A stretch of DNA of 64,000 nt from Blepharisma stoltei (taxonomy: Eukaryota > Ciliophora > Heterotrichea > Heterotrichida > Blepharismidae), in NCBI GenBank assembly GCA_914767885.1, contig CAJZBQ010000011.1, positions 620,001 through 684,000 of the forward strand, written 5' to 3'. Each line of letters starts with the position of its first letter. The stretch's first letter is position 1. The translations under genes were made by a program, and so were the position numbers. Of this stretch, positions 53,708 through 62,929 are shown in pieces. The notes below the pieces were generated by a model, which saw only the letters and a list, made by a program, of their open reading frames with translations, was not told the origin of the DNA and made no database searches.

Positions 53708-54919
53708 ATGGCCGATAAGGAAGAGTTTTTCAGATTTGAAACAAATCGAGATGTAACTCTAATAGAAAGTTTTGAGGAAATTCAATTAATAGACCCCTTA
53801 CGTTTAGCCCTAAATGAGGAAGGTATAACTGAGCCTCTGCCTATCCTGAAGCAATGCTATCGTGCCTTCAATGATGAATCTAATTTGATAATTTTCCTCC
53901 CTCCAGCATCTGGCAAAAATATTCTCATATCCTTATCTATTTTAGGATCTATAAATTATAGCGACCCATATCCTCAAGTCATTATTGTCGAGCCTAGGAT
54001 TTATTTAATTCCCGAAATGCTTAATACTCTTACTCATTATGCCAAATATTTACAGCCTACCTTTCTAATTACATCAAGAGAGACAAAAATCGCTGATGAT
54101 ATAAAAAAGCTTCCAGAATCTCAAATAATTATAGGAACTTCTAAAAGAATTAACAGCATGATTAAATCACGCAAAAAATTTTTTTCACATGTGGGCCTCC
54201 TAATAATTGATGCAGGCGGTGGAATTTATGAGAAAAAAACTACTGAAGATTCAAAAGAATCAGAAGAATGAAAAGACCAAGGAGAAACCTTGCATGAAAT
54301 AATTAAAAAACTTGGCAGGAATGTCAGAAAACGGTGGGTTTCAGGAAACATGCATGAGGATTTCTTTATTAAAAGAGTCTCAGAATATACTCCTGACCCT
54401 TTAATCATTAAATCTTGTTTCCAAGTTGCAGTCGCAGGGGGACAAATCCATTATAAAATCGAGTGCACTGATGAAGATGATAAATTGGAAAAATTGAAAC
54501 ATTTGATGAGCCAAAACCCAGATACCCAAAAAATCATTTTTTGTAAATTTCAAAACTTAGAGAGGCTCACACAGGAGATTAAGCAAGGATTCGAAAGAGT
54601 TCTAGAAATAATGAACTTAATTGCAAGAGATCAGCTGCATGAGGCTTATAGCAATTTTAAAGAAAAACAATATATGGCATGCATTTGCCAGTCAAAAGGC
54701 TATTTGATAAGGCAATTGTATACGACACAGCAGGTAGAAATTTATAATTACGACATGGGGAAATCGAAGAAAAAATATTTAAAAAGAATCAGGAGGAATG
54801 GACTCTATAAGCAGGGAGATAAAATATTTAATTTTCTAATTACAGACGAGGAAAAACAAAAATTAGCAAGAATAGAAGAAAAATATGGCTATATAATGCA
54901 GAATAGCAGCTTTAATTAA
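53708..54919 (+). CDS. Degenerate DEAD-box (eIF4A-like) protein, probable pseudoenzyme
   Basis: 403 aa. The order is that of a DEAD-box helicase: an F-x-E-x-I-x-L region at the start, PLPILKQCYRAFNDE (Q-motif region), the Walker A position PPASGKN (usual GKT/GKS altered to GKN), VIIVEPR, IIIGTSKRI in place of TPGR-like, and IIDAGGG where DEAD should stand. A second domain follows (QKIIFCKFQNLERLTQEI, KYGYIMQNSS). Lost GKT and DEAD motifs argue against ATPase activity. It may keep an RNA or protein scaffold role, or be decaying, but a full-length open frame argues for function. TGA Trp in EEWKDQGE. Confidence 0.78.
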
Positions 54920-55087
54920 AATAAATTAATTTTAAGAGATGCTGTATTTATAAGGTTGATTACTTTTTTGCAAATTCATAAATTATAATTTAAAATATAA
55001 GTCGAGGCTGCATGGCCAGGAGGCTATGCCCAGACTAAAACGTCATACTTTACTTATGACAGCCAAAACGACATTTCTACAAAAAAT

Positions 55088-56650
55088 ATGCAGGCATCAA
55101 GCTGCTTTAACTTGGGCTGTGGAAAAATAGCAAAGTTTAAGTGTAAATGCACATCAAAAGGATCATTCATGTGCGAAGACCATAAAAATCAGCACTTAGC
55201 TTCCCTTTTAGCTCACAATATCGAGAAAAATTGTGAAGCAAAAGAAGAAGAATTTTTGTCTTATTTAATAAACGAAGGAAATCAACTAGAGCAGCTCTTG
55301 CAAAAATCAATAAAAAGTTTAGAAATTCTGTCCCCAAGCACAAACAAGTTTATACTTCGAGAGCTGAAATATTGTAAACGCCTAGAAAAAGAAATAAACC
55401 AAAATGCAAAAGACAATAATCTTTTTATATTTATGACATACAAGAATCAAATGCTAAAACAAAATCTTAGTTTTGTTTCTAAAATTTCAAGTGTAAAGCT
55501 AAGCGATTTGCCAAGAGATAATTTTATAACGCTATTGCTGAAAATAGATAATAAAGACTTCGATATCAATACTATTTTAGGCACTGAGAAGGCTAGTAAG
55601 TCTTTAGCTTCTACTATCCTAATATTAAAAAGTGCAGCAAGAGGATACCTCGCAAGAAAAAAGTGAAAGCAGCAAAAAGCTAGCCAGCTTGCATTTAATC
55701 TTGATTTTGATTTAGCCACCTATTATCAAGATAATTTAACAATTCCTCGAGTTTCTTTCAAAAATCCAGCCACAATCCATAATGTGCCAGCAAGTAGTAC
55801 TGGAAATGCAATTAAATTGCAAAGCGTGGCAAGGGGATATTTAGCAAGACAATTACTAAAACAACGGGAAAAAGCAGAAGAATGAAAACATTCAGATTCA
55901 GTTTCTTTGGAAAATAAAACCATAAGCCAAGTTGCTTTGGTAAGTAACACTATAAATGCAATAAAACTGCAGAGCATTGCAAGGGGATATTTAGCAAGAC
56001 AACGACAAAAAAATAAAGAAAATGGAGAGGAATGTTTAATTTCAGATCCGATTTCAGCTGTGTCGTCTACAATTACTACCGAAAATACTACATTAAATGA
56101 AACCAAAGATCTACCAAATATATTATGTGAAACAAAGGATCAAGCAAATAATCTACAATCACAATTAGGGGTGAAGTCTTTTTCAAACGAAAAAAGTAGC
56201 AAATTAAGTTCTTCTTTGGTAGAGGAAAACTCTTATACAGGGGAGAGGAATGCTGATGGCCAAAGGCATGGCTTTGGCGTCCAGATATGGCCGAATGGTT
56301 CATCATATGTTGGATACTGAAAAAATGATAAAAGGTTAAATGGAAAACATTCTGATCAAAGCTTAACTGTCTATGATGGAGAATGGGAAAATGATACATA
56401 CCATGGTAAAGGAAATCTCTTTAAGTTAAAGCCTAATAGAAGTGAGGAGGAATTTGAAACAAAATATGAAGGATCGTTTTACTGTGGGCAAATGCAAGGA
56501 TATGGAAAATACACTTGGGAAGATGGAAGCTCTTATGAAGGGGAATTTTTGGGTAATCAAATGAATGGGAACGGTGCTTTTAAGGATCGCAATGGAATAA
56601 TAATACTCAAGGGGATGTGGAAAAATGGGATTTTAGTGAAGAAATCTTAA
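55088..56650 (+). CDS. B-box zinc finger, IQ and MORN repeat protein
   Basis: 520 aa, no IES. N-terminus CFNLGCGKIAKFKCKC and FMCEDHKNQH forms a B-box-type zinc finger. A helical part (LEQLLQKSIKSLEIL) follows, then three IQ motifs: ILILKSAARGYLARKKW, AIKLQSVARGYLARQL, AIKLQSIARGYLARQRQ (calmodulin binding). The last third holds MORN repeats (YTGERNADGQRHGFGVQIW, YVGYWKNDKRLNGK, YEGSFYCGQMQGYGKYTW, YEGEFLGNQMNGNGAF). Trp at several TGA. The two IQ/MORN genes in this window may be distant relatives. Likely a cortical or ciliary calcium-responsive scaffold; that is inferred from domains. Confidence 0.85.
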
Positions 56651-56879
56651 TGGAAAATAAGCACGCTAGTTTTAAGGATACTCTTTATTGTTAATATGGA
56701 TATTATCCTAATCACAATCTCAAAATGTGATTAAGAATAAATTGATTCTGCTTAGAATTTTCAATCCATAAGATTAGAAATAAAGCCCAGCTAGTTTATA
56801 TATGCTGAGTATTTAAATGCATAAAGTATAAAATTTTCTACTATTACTAATATACATAAATAAAAATCAATTTTTTCTT

Positions 56880-58461
56880 ATGTTCCATCTAAGAAAAGAA
56901 GATCCACCCCCTCGAATTCAAAAAGAAACCCTTTCTCGAACCAATCAATACTACATTGCCCAGGTCAGCCAAATGGAAATCAAAATTAGCGAGTTAAAAG
57001 CTCAACTCGAAGCCAAAAACAAAGAAATTCAATATCTTACTAATAAACTTGAAAGAGCTGAAGAACAAGCTCAATCACGTTTGCGAGATGCAATTTCTGC
57101 TTCTAGCCGCACCGTAAAAGAGCTGGAAACCAAAATTGCCAAATTAGAAGAAGAAAATCGGCAGCTAAAGCGTCAGGTAAATCACAATCACGATTCAGCT
57201 GACATCAAAATTGAGCTTGAATATGCCCTAACTCCTTCCCCTTTGTGAGTGAACAAACCCATTGGAAAAATCCCATTTTTTGCCCAAAAACCCACCCTCC
57301 GTGAGTGAACAAAATTTTTTTATGAAAAAAAAATTGATATATAAGTGATAATTAGTATAATGAAATCTCGAGCTAATTCTGTTTAATTTTAAACAAATTG
57401 CGTTTTAAAACATAAATTTAATAAATTAAATTAATAATTGCTTCCCGTTTTTGCAAATTAGGATTTTTTCAAAATTTCGAAAAAAAAATTAACTTCCCTC
57501 TGTGGTTGTCCAAATTTTTTTGTTCACTCACGGAGGGGGAGTAAGAATGAAACAAATTTTTGAAGAAAAATACCGCGAAGCCAAATCTCAGCAGCTGCGA
57601 GCTGATATGAAGCGAGAAACCCAAAGCCAAGAGCCACGGCCAAGTGTAAATAAAAGCCAAGTTTTTGATTTACAGCAAGAGCTTGAAAATGCACATCAAG
57701 AAAAAGAAAAGGCACAACGACATGCAAGCTTGACTGACGAAGAAAATAAAAAACTTCACAAAAAAGTTGAAGAGCTTGATAAGTCGAATGCGGAATTAAA
57801 TAGAAAATATATCACATCTCTGCTTAAAATAAGGGATCTTGAAAATAAATCCTCTCAAGATTCGAGCCAGCATGAAGATTCGCATGTAAAATCTCTAGGG
57901 AGCAAGGCAAAATCACGAGCTCAAGGAGAAATTGCGCCGACAATAACAAAGAAAATTGTACTACCGAGTTCTACTGTATCCTCAGCTCCAAAAGCAGCGA
58001 ATCTAATTAAAACCTCAAAAGATATTTCTTTCTCAAGACCAGTAAAGACTATAAAAGAAAGAAGAGAAACTGGACACCACCAAACCAACCAGCCTACTTC
58101 TGAGCCCCCAAAGGCATCCTCCATTTACGCTCAAGCTATCAGCAAAGGCTTAACCATTTTCCAAATCCCTAAGCCACTAACGAGCAGCACTAAATCCATC
58201 ACACACAAAAAAACTGTTAAATTCCCTGATATGATAAATGAGCCCAGAATCGACATTTCCCTGCACAAGCGAAATCCAGATTCTCAAAACTCATCACCCA
58301 AAACCAGCATTTTTGGAAGCCCAAGCAACCAAGGAATCTTAAAAAATAAGCAAGGCAGCTTTCAGAAAACAGTCCCAAACTTTACTATTGCCCTAGACAA
58401 ATCTTCAAGTAACGACACATTTGGGGACGAATTCCCTGACGAAGACGAGTTAAATACTTAA
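56880..58461 (+). CDS. Coiled-coil protein, 422 aa, split by a MITE
   Basis: After removal of a 313-bp MITE (57231-57543) the frame joins ELEYAL to RMKQIFEEKYREAK. N-terminal 220 residues are long coiled coil (MEIKISELKAQLEAKNKEIQ, VKELETKIAKLEEENRQLKR, QQELENAHQEKEKAQRHASL). The second half is Ser/Pro-rich and basic (TSKDISFSRPVKTIKERR, SSTKSITHKKTVKFPDM) and ends FGDEFPDEDELNT. Probable cytoskeletal or centrosomal scaffold; no subfamily seen. Convergent with the next minus gene, 8 bp between stops. Confidence 0.82.
57231..57543. mobile_element. Family A MITE, 313 bp
   Basis: Left CTCCTTCCCCTTTGTGAGTG, inner CCCACCCTCCGTGAGTGAAC, right TTTTGTTCACTCACGGAGG with GGGAGTA. TA at 57229-57230 and 57542-57543. 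Orientation as in the kinase gene. Confidence 0.9.
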
Positions 58462-58469
58462 AATTGTCA

Positions 58470-59048
58470 TTAATTTTTTATATTTACGATTAAACCTCTC
58501 AGTCGAGGCCTTGATTTTAAAGTTTCTCTGACTCGCAATAAAGGGTTTCCTTCAGTTTTCATCCGAAATGGAGTTGTACTGGATAGCATAGGCCGAGGGG
58601 AGCCTGAGATTGAGAATGGGTTATAAGAGTTTGAATTGTCAATTCCATCAAGCAAATATGCATGAGAATTTGATTTTCTAGGGTGGAACATTGAGAGTTT
58701 CAATTTTTGAGGGGTGTAAGGAGCCTTTTTACGCGTTTTCAGCTTTATTTCAGGTTCCAAAGTGATTTTGTGAGCTTTGACGTTTTTAGGCAGGTCAGGA
58801 CAAGAGCACAGGTCATTGTTGCTATTTTCTTTGCTTTTTCGAGAAGTGGATTTTGAATATTTTAAATAGTGAGATGCCGTTTTTGGCTCTTTAGAAGCGA
58901 ACAAAGCATCCAAGTCCAATGTTTTTTTATTCAGCTTAGGCTGATGCTCGAGGGTAAGTCTGTTTTTCTTCTTATTTTTCAGCTTGATTAGGCTATAAAT
59001 GTCATAAGCATAGATTCCTTGTTTCTGTCCGAAAGAGTAATTAGCCAT
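58470..59048 (-). CDS. Basic unknown protein, 192 aa
   Basis: ATG at 59048 gives MANYSFGQKQGIYAYDIYSL; the longer in-frame extension overlaps the kinesin stop and is not used. The chain is lysine-rich throughout (LKNKKKNRLTLEHQPKLNKK, KSTSRKSKENSNND, KLKTRKKAPYTPQKL) with an N-S-H-A-Y-L-L motif and a final RPRLRGLIVNIKN. No domain recognised. Lies 40 bp after the kinesin stop on the same strand. Confidence 0.65.
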   Translation of the reverse strand: MANYSFGQKQGIYAYDIYSLIKLKNKKKNRLTLEHQPKLNKKTLDLDALFASKEPKTASHYLKYSKSTSRKSKENSNNDLCSCPDLPKNVKAHKITLEPEIKLKTRKKAPYTPQKLKLSMFHPRKSNSHAYLLDGIDNSNSYNPFSISGSPRPMLSSTTPFRMKTEGNPLLRVRETLKSRPRLRGLIVNIKN

Positions 59049-59088
59049 CTTATTAGATTTCTCGTAATTATTTATAAAAATACCTTTA

Positions 59089-61720
59089 TTAGATGTCTTG
59101 TAAGAGATCATCGTCATGTGAGCCTAAATCAAAAACATCAATTGGAGCTCTCCTAGAACTGAAGGCTTTTGCCATGGCTTCTTCCATCCTTAAATGCCCG
59201 TTGAAATTTTTCAGCTGAGACCTGAATCCTCTAATCATGTCTTCTTTCATAGCCAAAATTTTATCGAGCTCTCCTACATACAGTTCGACGTCACTTCCTG
59301 GCTTATCGACCTCCCCAAGTAATGCCATCTGCACCTTAATGGCATCAACCATGTCATCGATCATTTTTCTGTGTGTGTTGATAAGTCTTTCTTCTTCAGC
59401 CAAAATTACACCTATCAAATTTTCATGCCCTGCAGTTAATTCTTCAATGTCCATGTTTTCGATTTCTTCGTAGTCATGAGCTGCTCTCTGTGGGATTTGA
59501 TTTTTGGGGGATATATAACTGGTCTTATTTGGGGTATTTTTTAGCATGCTTTGTTTTATATTGGTATTTTGCTTGAGAATAGGTCGCTCATACTCATTTG
59601 TGGTGTTTTTAGTGGCCATTTTGAGATATGGGGTGTCTTCCTGCTCTTCTTCCTCTTGCTTGATGTATCGCACGACGTTGTTATTTTGCCTTGGAAGCAT
59701 AAGGGCATTTGCAAGCTGATCTTGGCCTTTCGAGCCGCTTCCGCCACCTTTTTTGAGCTCTTTTACTCTGTCAGCGTATCTGAGAGAATTGAGGGTATGC
59801 TCGCAGCTGTTAATTCCAGGAGAAACATTTGCGATCATGACTGTTCTGCAGTTGCCTACAAAGGAATCTTTAAGCACCAATGTAAGTTTGCTGCCTCTGA
59901 AAGGAGTATGCTTCTTATCTTGATCTAAAGCGCGGATGCACTCTTTGAGAGCGAGTAAAGATTTATTAATTTCAGCGCCATCAAAACGGGTCTTTGCATC
60001 AGAGTTGCTGACATCAGCTCCTCTTTCACTTCCAGCAAGATCGATAAAAGTAACTTTGCCTTTTACTGCCCTTCCTTCTCTTACTCCCATTTTATTTACT
60101 TGAAATTATAGATTTTTATATTATTTTTTAAAAAGAACAGGATTTCAATATTATTGAATAATTCAAAAATTTAAAATTCATTTGCCATGAAAGCATATAG
60201 GATAGAGTTAGAGAAATTTCAAGGACTCCATGTGATCTTGAGGAATCATCATTTGCTCCTGTCTGTCCTGTCGTTCTTGCAGCCATACCGTAGCTAATGA
60301 TATTCATTAGAGTTTCAACGCCATCCACTGGCTTATACTGCAACCCAACAATATTCACATTTTGTTTACTCCTCCCCTTCTTGTGCTTTCAAAAACATAA
60401 TGCTCGCTAAAATTTTAATCTAATAAATTAATAGTAAATCTTTTTGGAAATCAACAAAAGCTTGAAAAAAAAAATTAATTCATGAAAAAGAATTCGGGTT
60501 GCTAGAAATTTAATAGAATTAGCTAGAAATTTCATTATAATAATGCTTTCTTATATATCAATTATATTTTTGCACTTTATGGATGATGATTTTTCTCACT
60601 CGTGTAGAAGATTTAGCATCTTCTCTGACATGGAGGATATGGCGATCATTGAGCAAATCATGAAGTTTTCCACAATAAATTTCATAAAAAGCAACTGTCA
60701 GCTGGATTTTTGGATAATACTGATCTCTATAATAAAAGAGATCATTTGCAGCTTGCAGATAGAGACCGGGTGTGCTAGCTTCTCCCATCATAGTGTAGGT
60801 TTTCCCACTGCCTGTCTGGCCATATGCAAAACATGTAACTTTTGCCCCTTGGAAAGCAGCTTGTACAATAGGCTGTACCGTCGCTCTATAAAGTTGTTCG
60901 TTATTGACATCTTCATTATAAACCCCATCAAATGTTTCATCTCCATGATTTTTATTCAGAATATTTCCCTTGGTAGCCATTTCCTTAACACTATTTTATG
61001 GGATTTTTCCCTAAATACTAATATTTTTGCTGAATAAATGCCCTAGCTTCCCCACTCCGTTAGCGAACAAAATAATTGGAAAAATCCCTATTTTTTGGTC
61101 AAAAATCCTTGAAAACAAATTTTTTATATATATAAATTTAGAGATAATTTTGAAAAAATTACTAGATTTATTTTACATATCATTCAAAGGATTTAATAAA
61201 AGAATATCGTAAGTAAAAGTTTAAATTTAACAATTTTTAATTTAAAGACTAAAAAGACTAATAGAATAGACCGATTACATAATTACTTCTTCTTTGGATG
61301 ATCAACGCTATAAGAATCCGTTAGTTCAAATGACTTTCTAACAAGTTGTGGGCTTACAGAATTCCATGCCTTTGAATCAATCTTAACCAGTTGATGGCGA
61401 TCGAGGGCTTTGAGATTTCCGTTCTTTTCGATCTTCTCTAGAGAGCAACAAATTTTTTGCTCGCTCATAGAGGGGTGGGAGTAAGTGAAAAAAATAAAAT
61501 AAATAATCCGAGAAAAATCCTTTGACCAAAGACCTGCTACAAATGTGAAATAGTGCTCTTCTATGTAGCGAGTCAGATCTACTTTGACTTTTTCTTCCTT
61601 GACTATTAACGTGTTTGGGGACCTTTGAATTAGGATATCGGACTCTCCGCGCTGGCGTTCTTTCGAATTTAACGGTCTTTTGCGAACTATAACTTGAATT
61701 CTTTGATCTTTATCCGCCAT
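59089..61720 (-). CDS. Kinesin-13 family motor (microtubule depolymerase)
   Basis: 556 aa after removal of a 611-bp insertion and two IESs. Start [20 protein letters not shown], then [16 protein letters not shown] joined to [18 protein letters not shown], the P-loop [47 protein letters not shown], switch [11 protein letters not shown], switch [12 protein letters not shown], then [14 protein letters not shown] and [14 protein letters not shown]. The VRKRPLN start and K-V-D-L-T-x-Y neck point to kinesin-13 (KIF2/MCAK), which removes tubulin at microtubule ends and controls ciliary length and spindles. The tail ends [20 protein letters not shown]. The first junction rests on 7-bp repeats only. 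Confidence 0.9.
60099..60210. other. IES, 112 bp, in kinesin-13
   Basis: TA at 60097-60098 and 60209-60210, same codon phase. Removal joins GVLEISL to [17 protein letters not shown]. Confidence 0.8.
60369..60606. mobile_element. Decayed family A MITE, 238 bp, in kinesin-13
   Basis: Left CTCCTCCCCTTCTTGTGC, right TTTTTCTCACTCGTG; the inside still holds AGAATTAGCTAGAAATTTCA, a family A block. TA at 60367-60368 and 60605-60606. Removal joins DAKSS to [12 protein letters not shown]. Confidence 0.82.
61044..61483. mobile_element. Family A MITE, 440 bp, with transposase relic
   Basis: Left CTTCCCCACTCCGTTAGCG with AAAATCCCTATTTTTTGG; right TTTGCTCGCTCATAGAGGGG with GGGAGTA. Longer than most copies because it keeps a coding relic (minus strand). 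Confidence 0.85.
61283..61444 (-). pseudogene. Relic pogo/Tigger-type transposase C-terminus in family A element
   Basis: Open frame on the minus strand, inside a [39 protein letters not shown], then VDHPKKK and TAA. A-W-x-x-V-x-P-x-x-V-x-x-S-F resembles the end of pogo/Tigger DDE transposases. The catalytic domain is gone. It shares a pattern with the family B relic at 51169-51351. Dead copy only. Confidence 0.55.
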
Positions 61721-62060
61721 TTTAAATATTCTTAGGATCGAAGAATAGATATTTTAAGTGTTTGTAGGAGAGAAATTGATAGGAGATTAAAAAAATAAGT
61801 TTATCAAGCTCTAAGTAAGTCTCTTGCAAGCTGCTTTTGTGAGCAAACAATTGCCCAATTTTTAAAATTTTCAAATTAAATGAAAATTCGTTAACTTTTA
61901 TCATTTCTGCTCACTTGAAATAAATATGAGAGGATAAGAAAAAGATAATAAAAGATAAGGTAGATGTCAAAATGTGATTTCGCAATTGAATAAACTACTA
62001 ATAAAGAATAAAATAGATTTTTATTAGTTTGTTTTAAGGATTAATTGATATTTATTATCT
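61721..62060. other. Intergenic upstream of kinesin-13
   Basis: About 340 bp of AT-rich DNA up to the SINE-like copy S3, including its first target duplication at 62047-62060. No ORF or element end. Presumably the kinesin promoter. Confidence 0.5.
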
Positions 62061-62657
62061 ATAAATAAAATGGTGTCTCAGCCCTGGCATTGCCTCAGGA
62101 AATTCAGCCTTGAGCACATTTATTTATATGCGCAAACTTTTGAAAATCCAGAAATGGGCAGCAATGTTAGGTAAGCAACTCTGGGAATGCAGAGTCTAGC
62201 CCTAGTCCGCTTTTTGGATTGGATTTTACCTCGAGAGAAAAAGTTGGTCATAGTTGGAAAGGGAAAGCCCAGTAGCATCTGCAGGCATCGGCTAGGCCAT
62301 TCGGGCAACTTCCTAGCGTGAAGCTGGAAGCTACACCCAGGCTTTGAATTTTCATTTTTCCCGATAGTTGGCCAGAGATTTCATTTTTTTGAGATTTTGC
62401 GCAGACTGCCTTCGTTCAACCCAAGCAGCAAGTCGCAGAAGTCCATATCCTTCCCACTCAACACTGGAGCTGTAAAGGTAAGGAGGAGACGAAGACATAG
62501 AACTTCTTCATATATGTCAAGGCGTCAGGCAGTGAAAATCATCTCAGCTCAAACAAGTTCTTCTTGTCGTCGTGGAAAGAGGGTGAATCTCCCTGAATAT
62601 CCTTGGTGATAGGGAATGGCGAGCAAGCCAAGACCTGCAATTTAAGTTTAAGTTTAA
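62061..62657 (+). mobile_element. SINE-like element S3, 597 bp, 14-bp target duplication
   Basis: GATATTTATTATCT at 62047-62060 and 62658-62671. Starts ATAAATAAAATGGTGTCTC and ends with a TTTAAGTTTAAGTTTAA tail. Longest copy, in intergenic DNA. AGAAGTCCATATCCTTCC matches copy S2. Confidence 0.85.
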
Positions 62658-62929
62658 GATATTTATTATCTTTTTAGTCGATAGTTTTGCTTATAACTTC
62701 TTTTAATCAGAAATGCAAGGATTATCTAATTTTGGGGTTTTCATAGAAATTGCTCCTTTTAATTAGTTAAATTTTTAAGTTGAATAGGCTTATATGCTTA
62801 CCTGAGAAGCAATATTGATAACTGAATACTTAACTTAACTTTTTCACGCTAATTAAACTATCAGAATTCAATCTAACTAGCTAGAAAGCTCATAGTGATA
62901 TATAAATGAGGAAACTATTTATTTAAATA
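62658..62929. other. Intergenic downstream of CDPK
   Basis: About 270 bp, AT-rich. Contains the second S3 target duplication; otherwise nothing visible. Confidence 0.5.

Larger units (their letters stand above)
60929..61539. other. 611-bp insertion in kinesin-13, contains a MITE
   Basis: Flanked by ACATTTG direct repeats (minus-strand reading): the motif is needed once in YFTFDGVY. TA ends in a matching phase were not found, so the cut is unresolved. It includes the MITE at 61044-61483. Confidence 0.6.

Noticed and set aside
62397-62609. Arg/Ser-rich open frame
   Set aside because: Part of SINE-like copy S3; the related copy S2 has a different frame.
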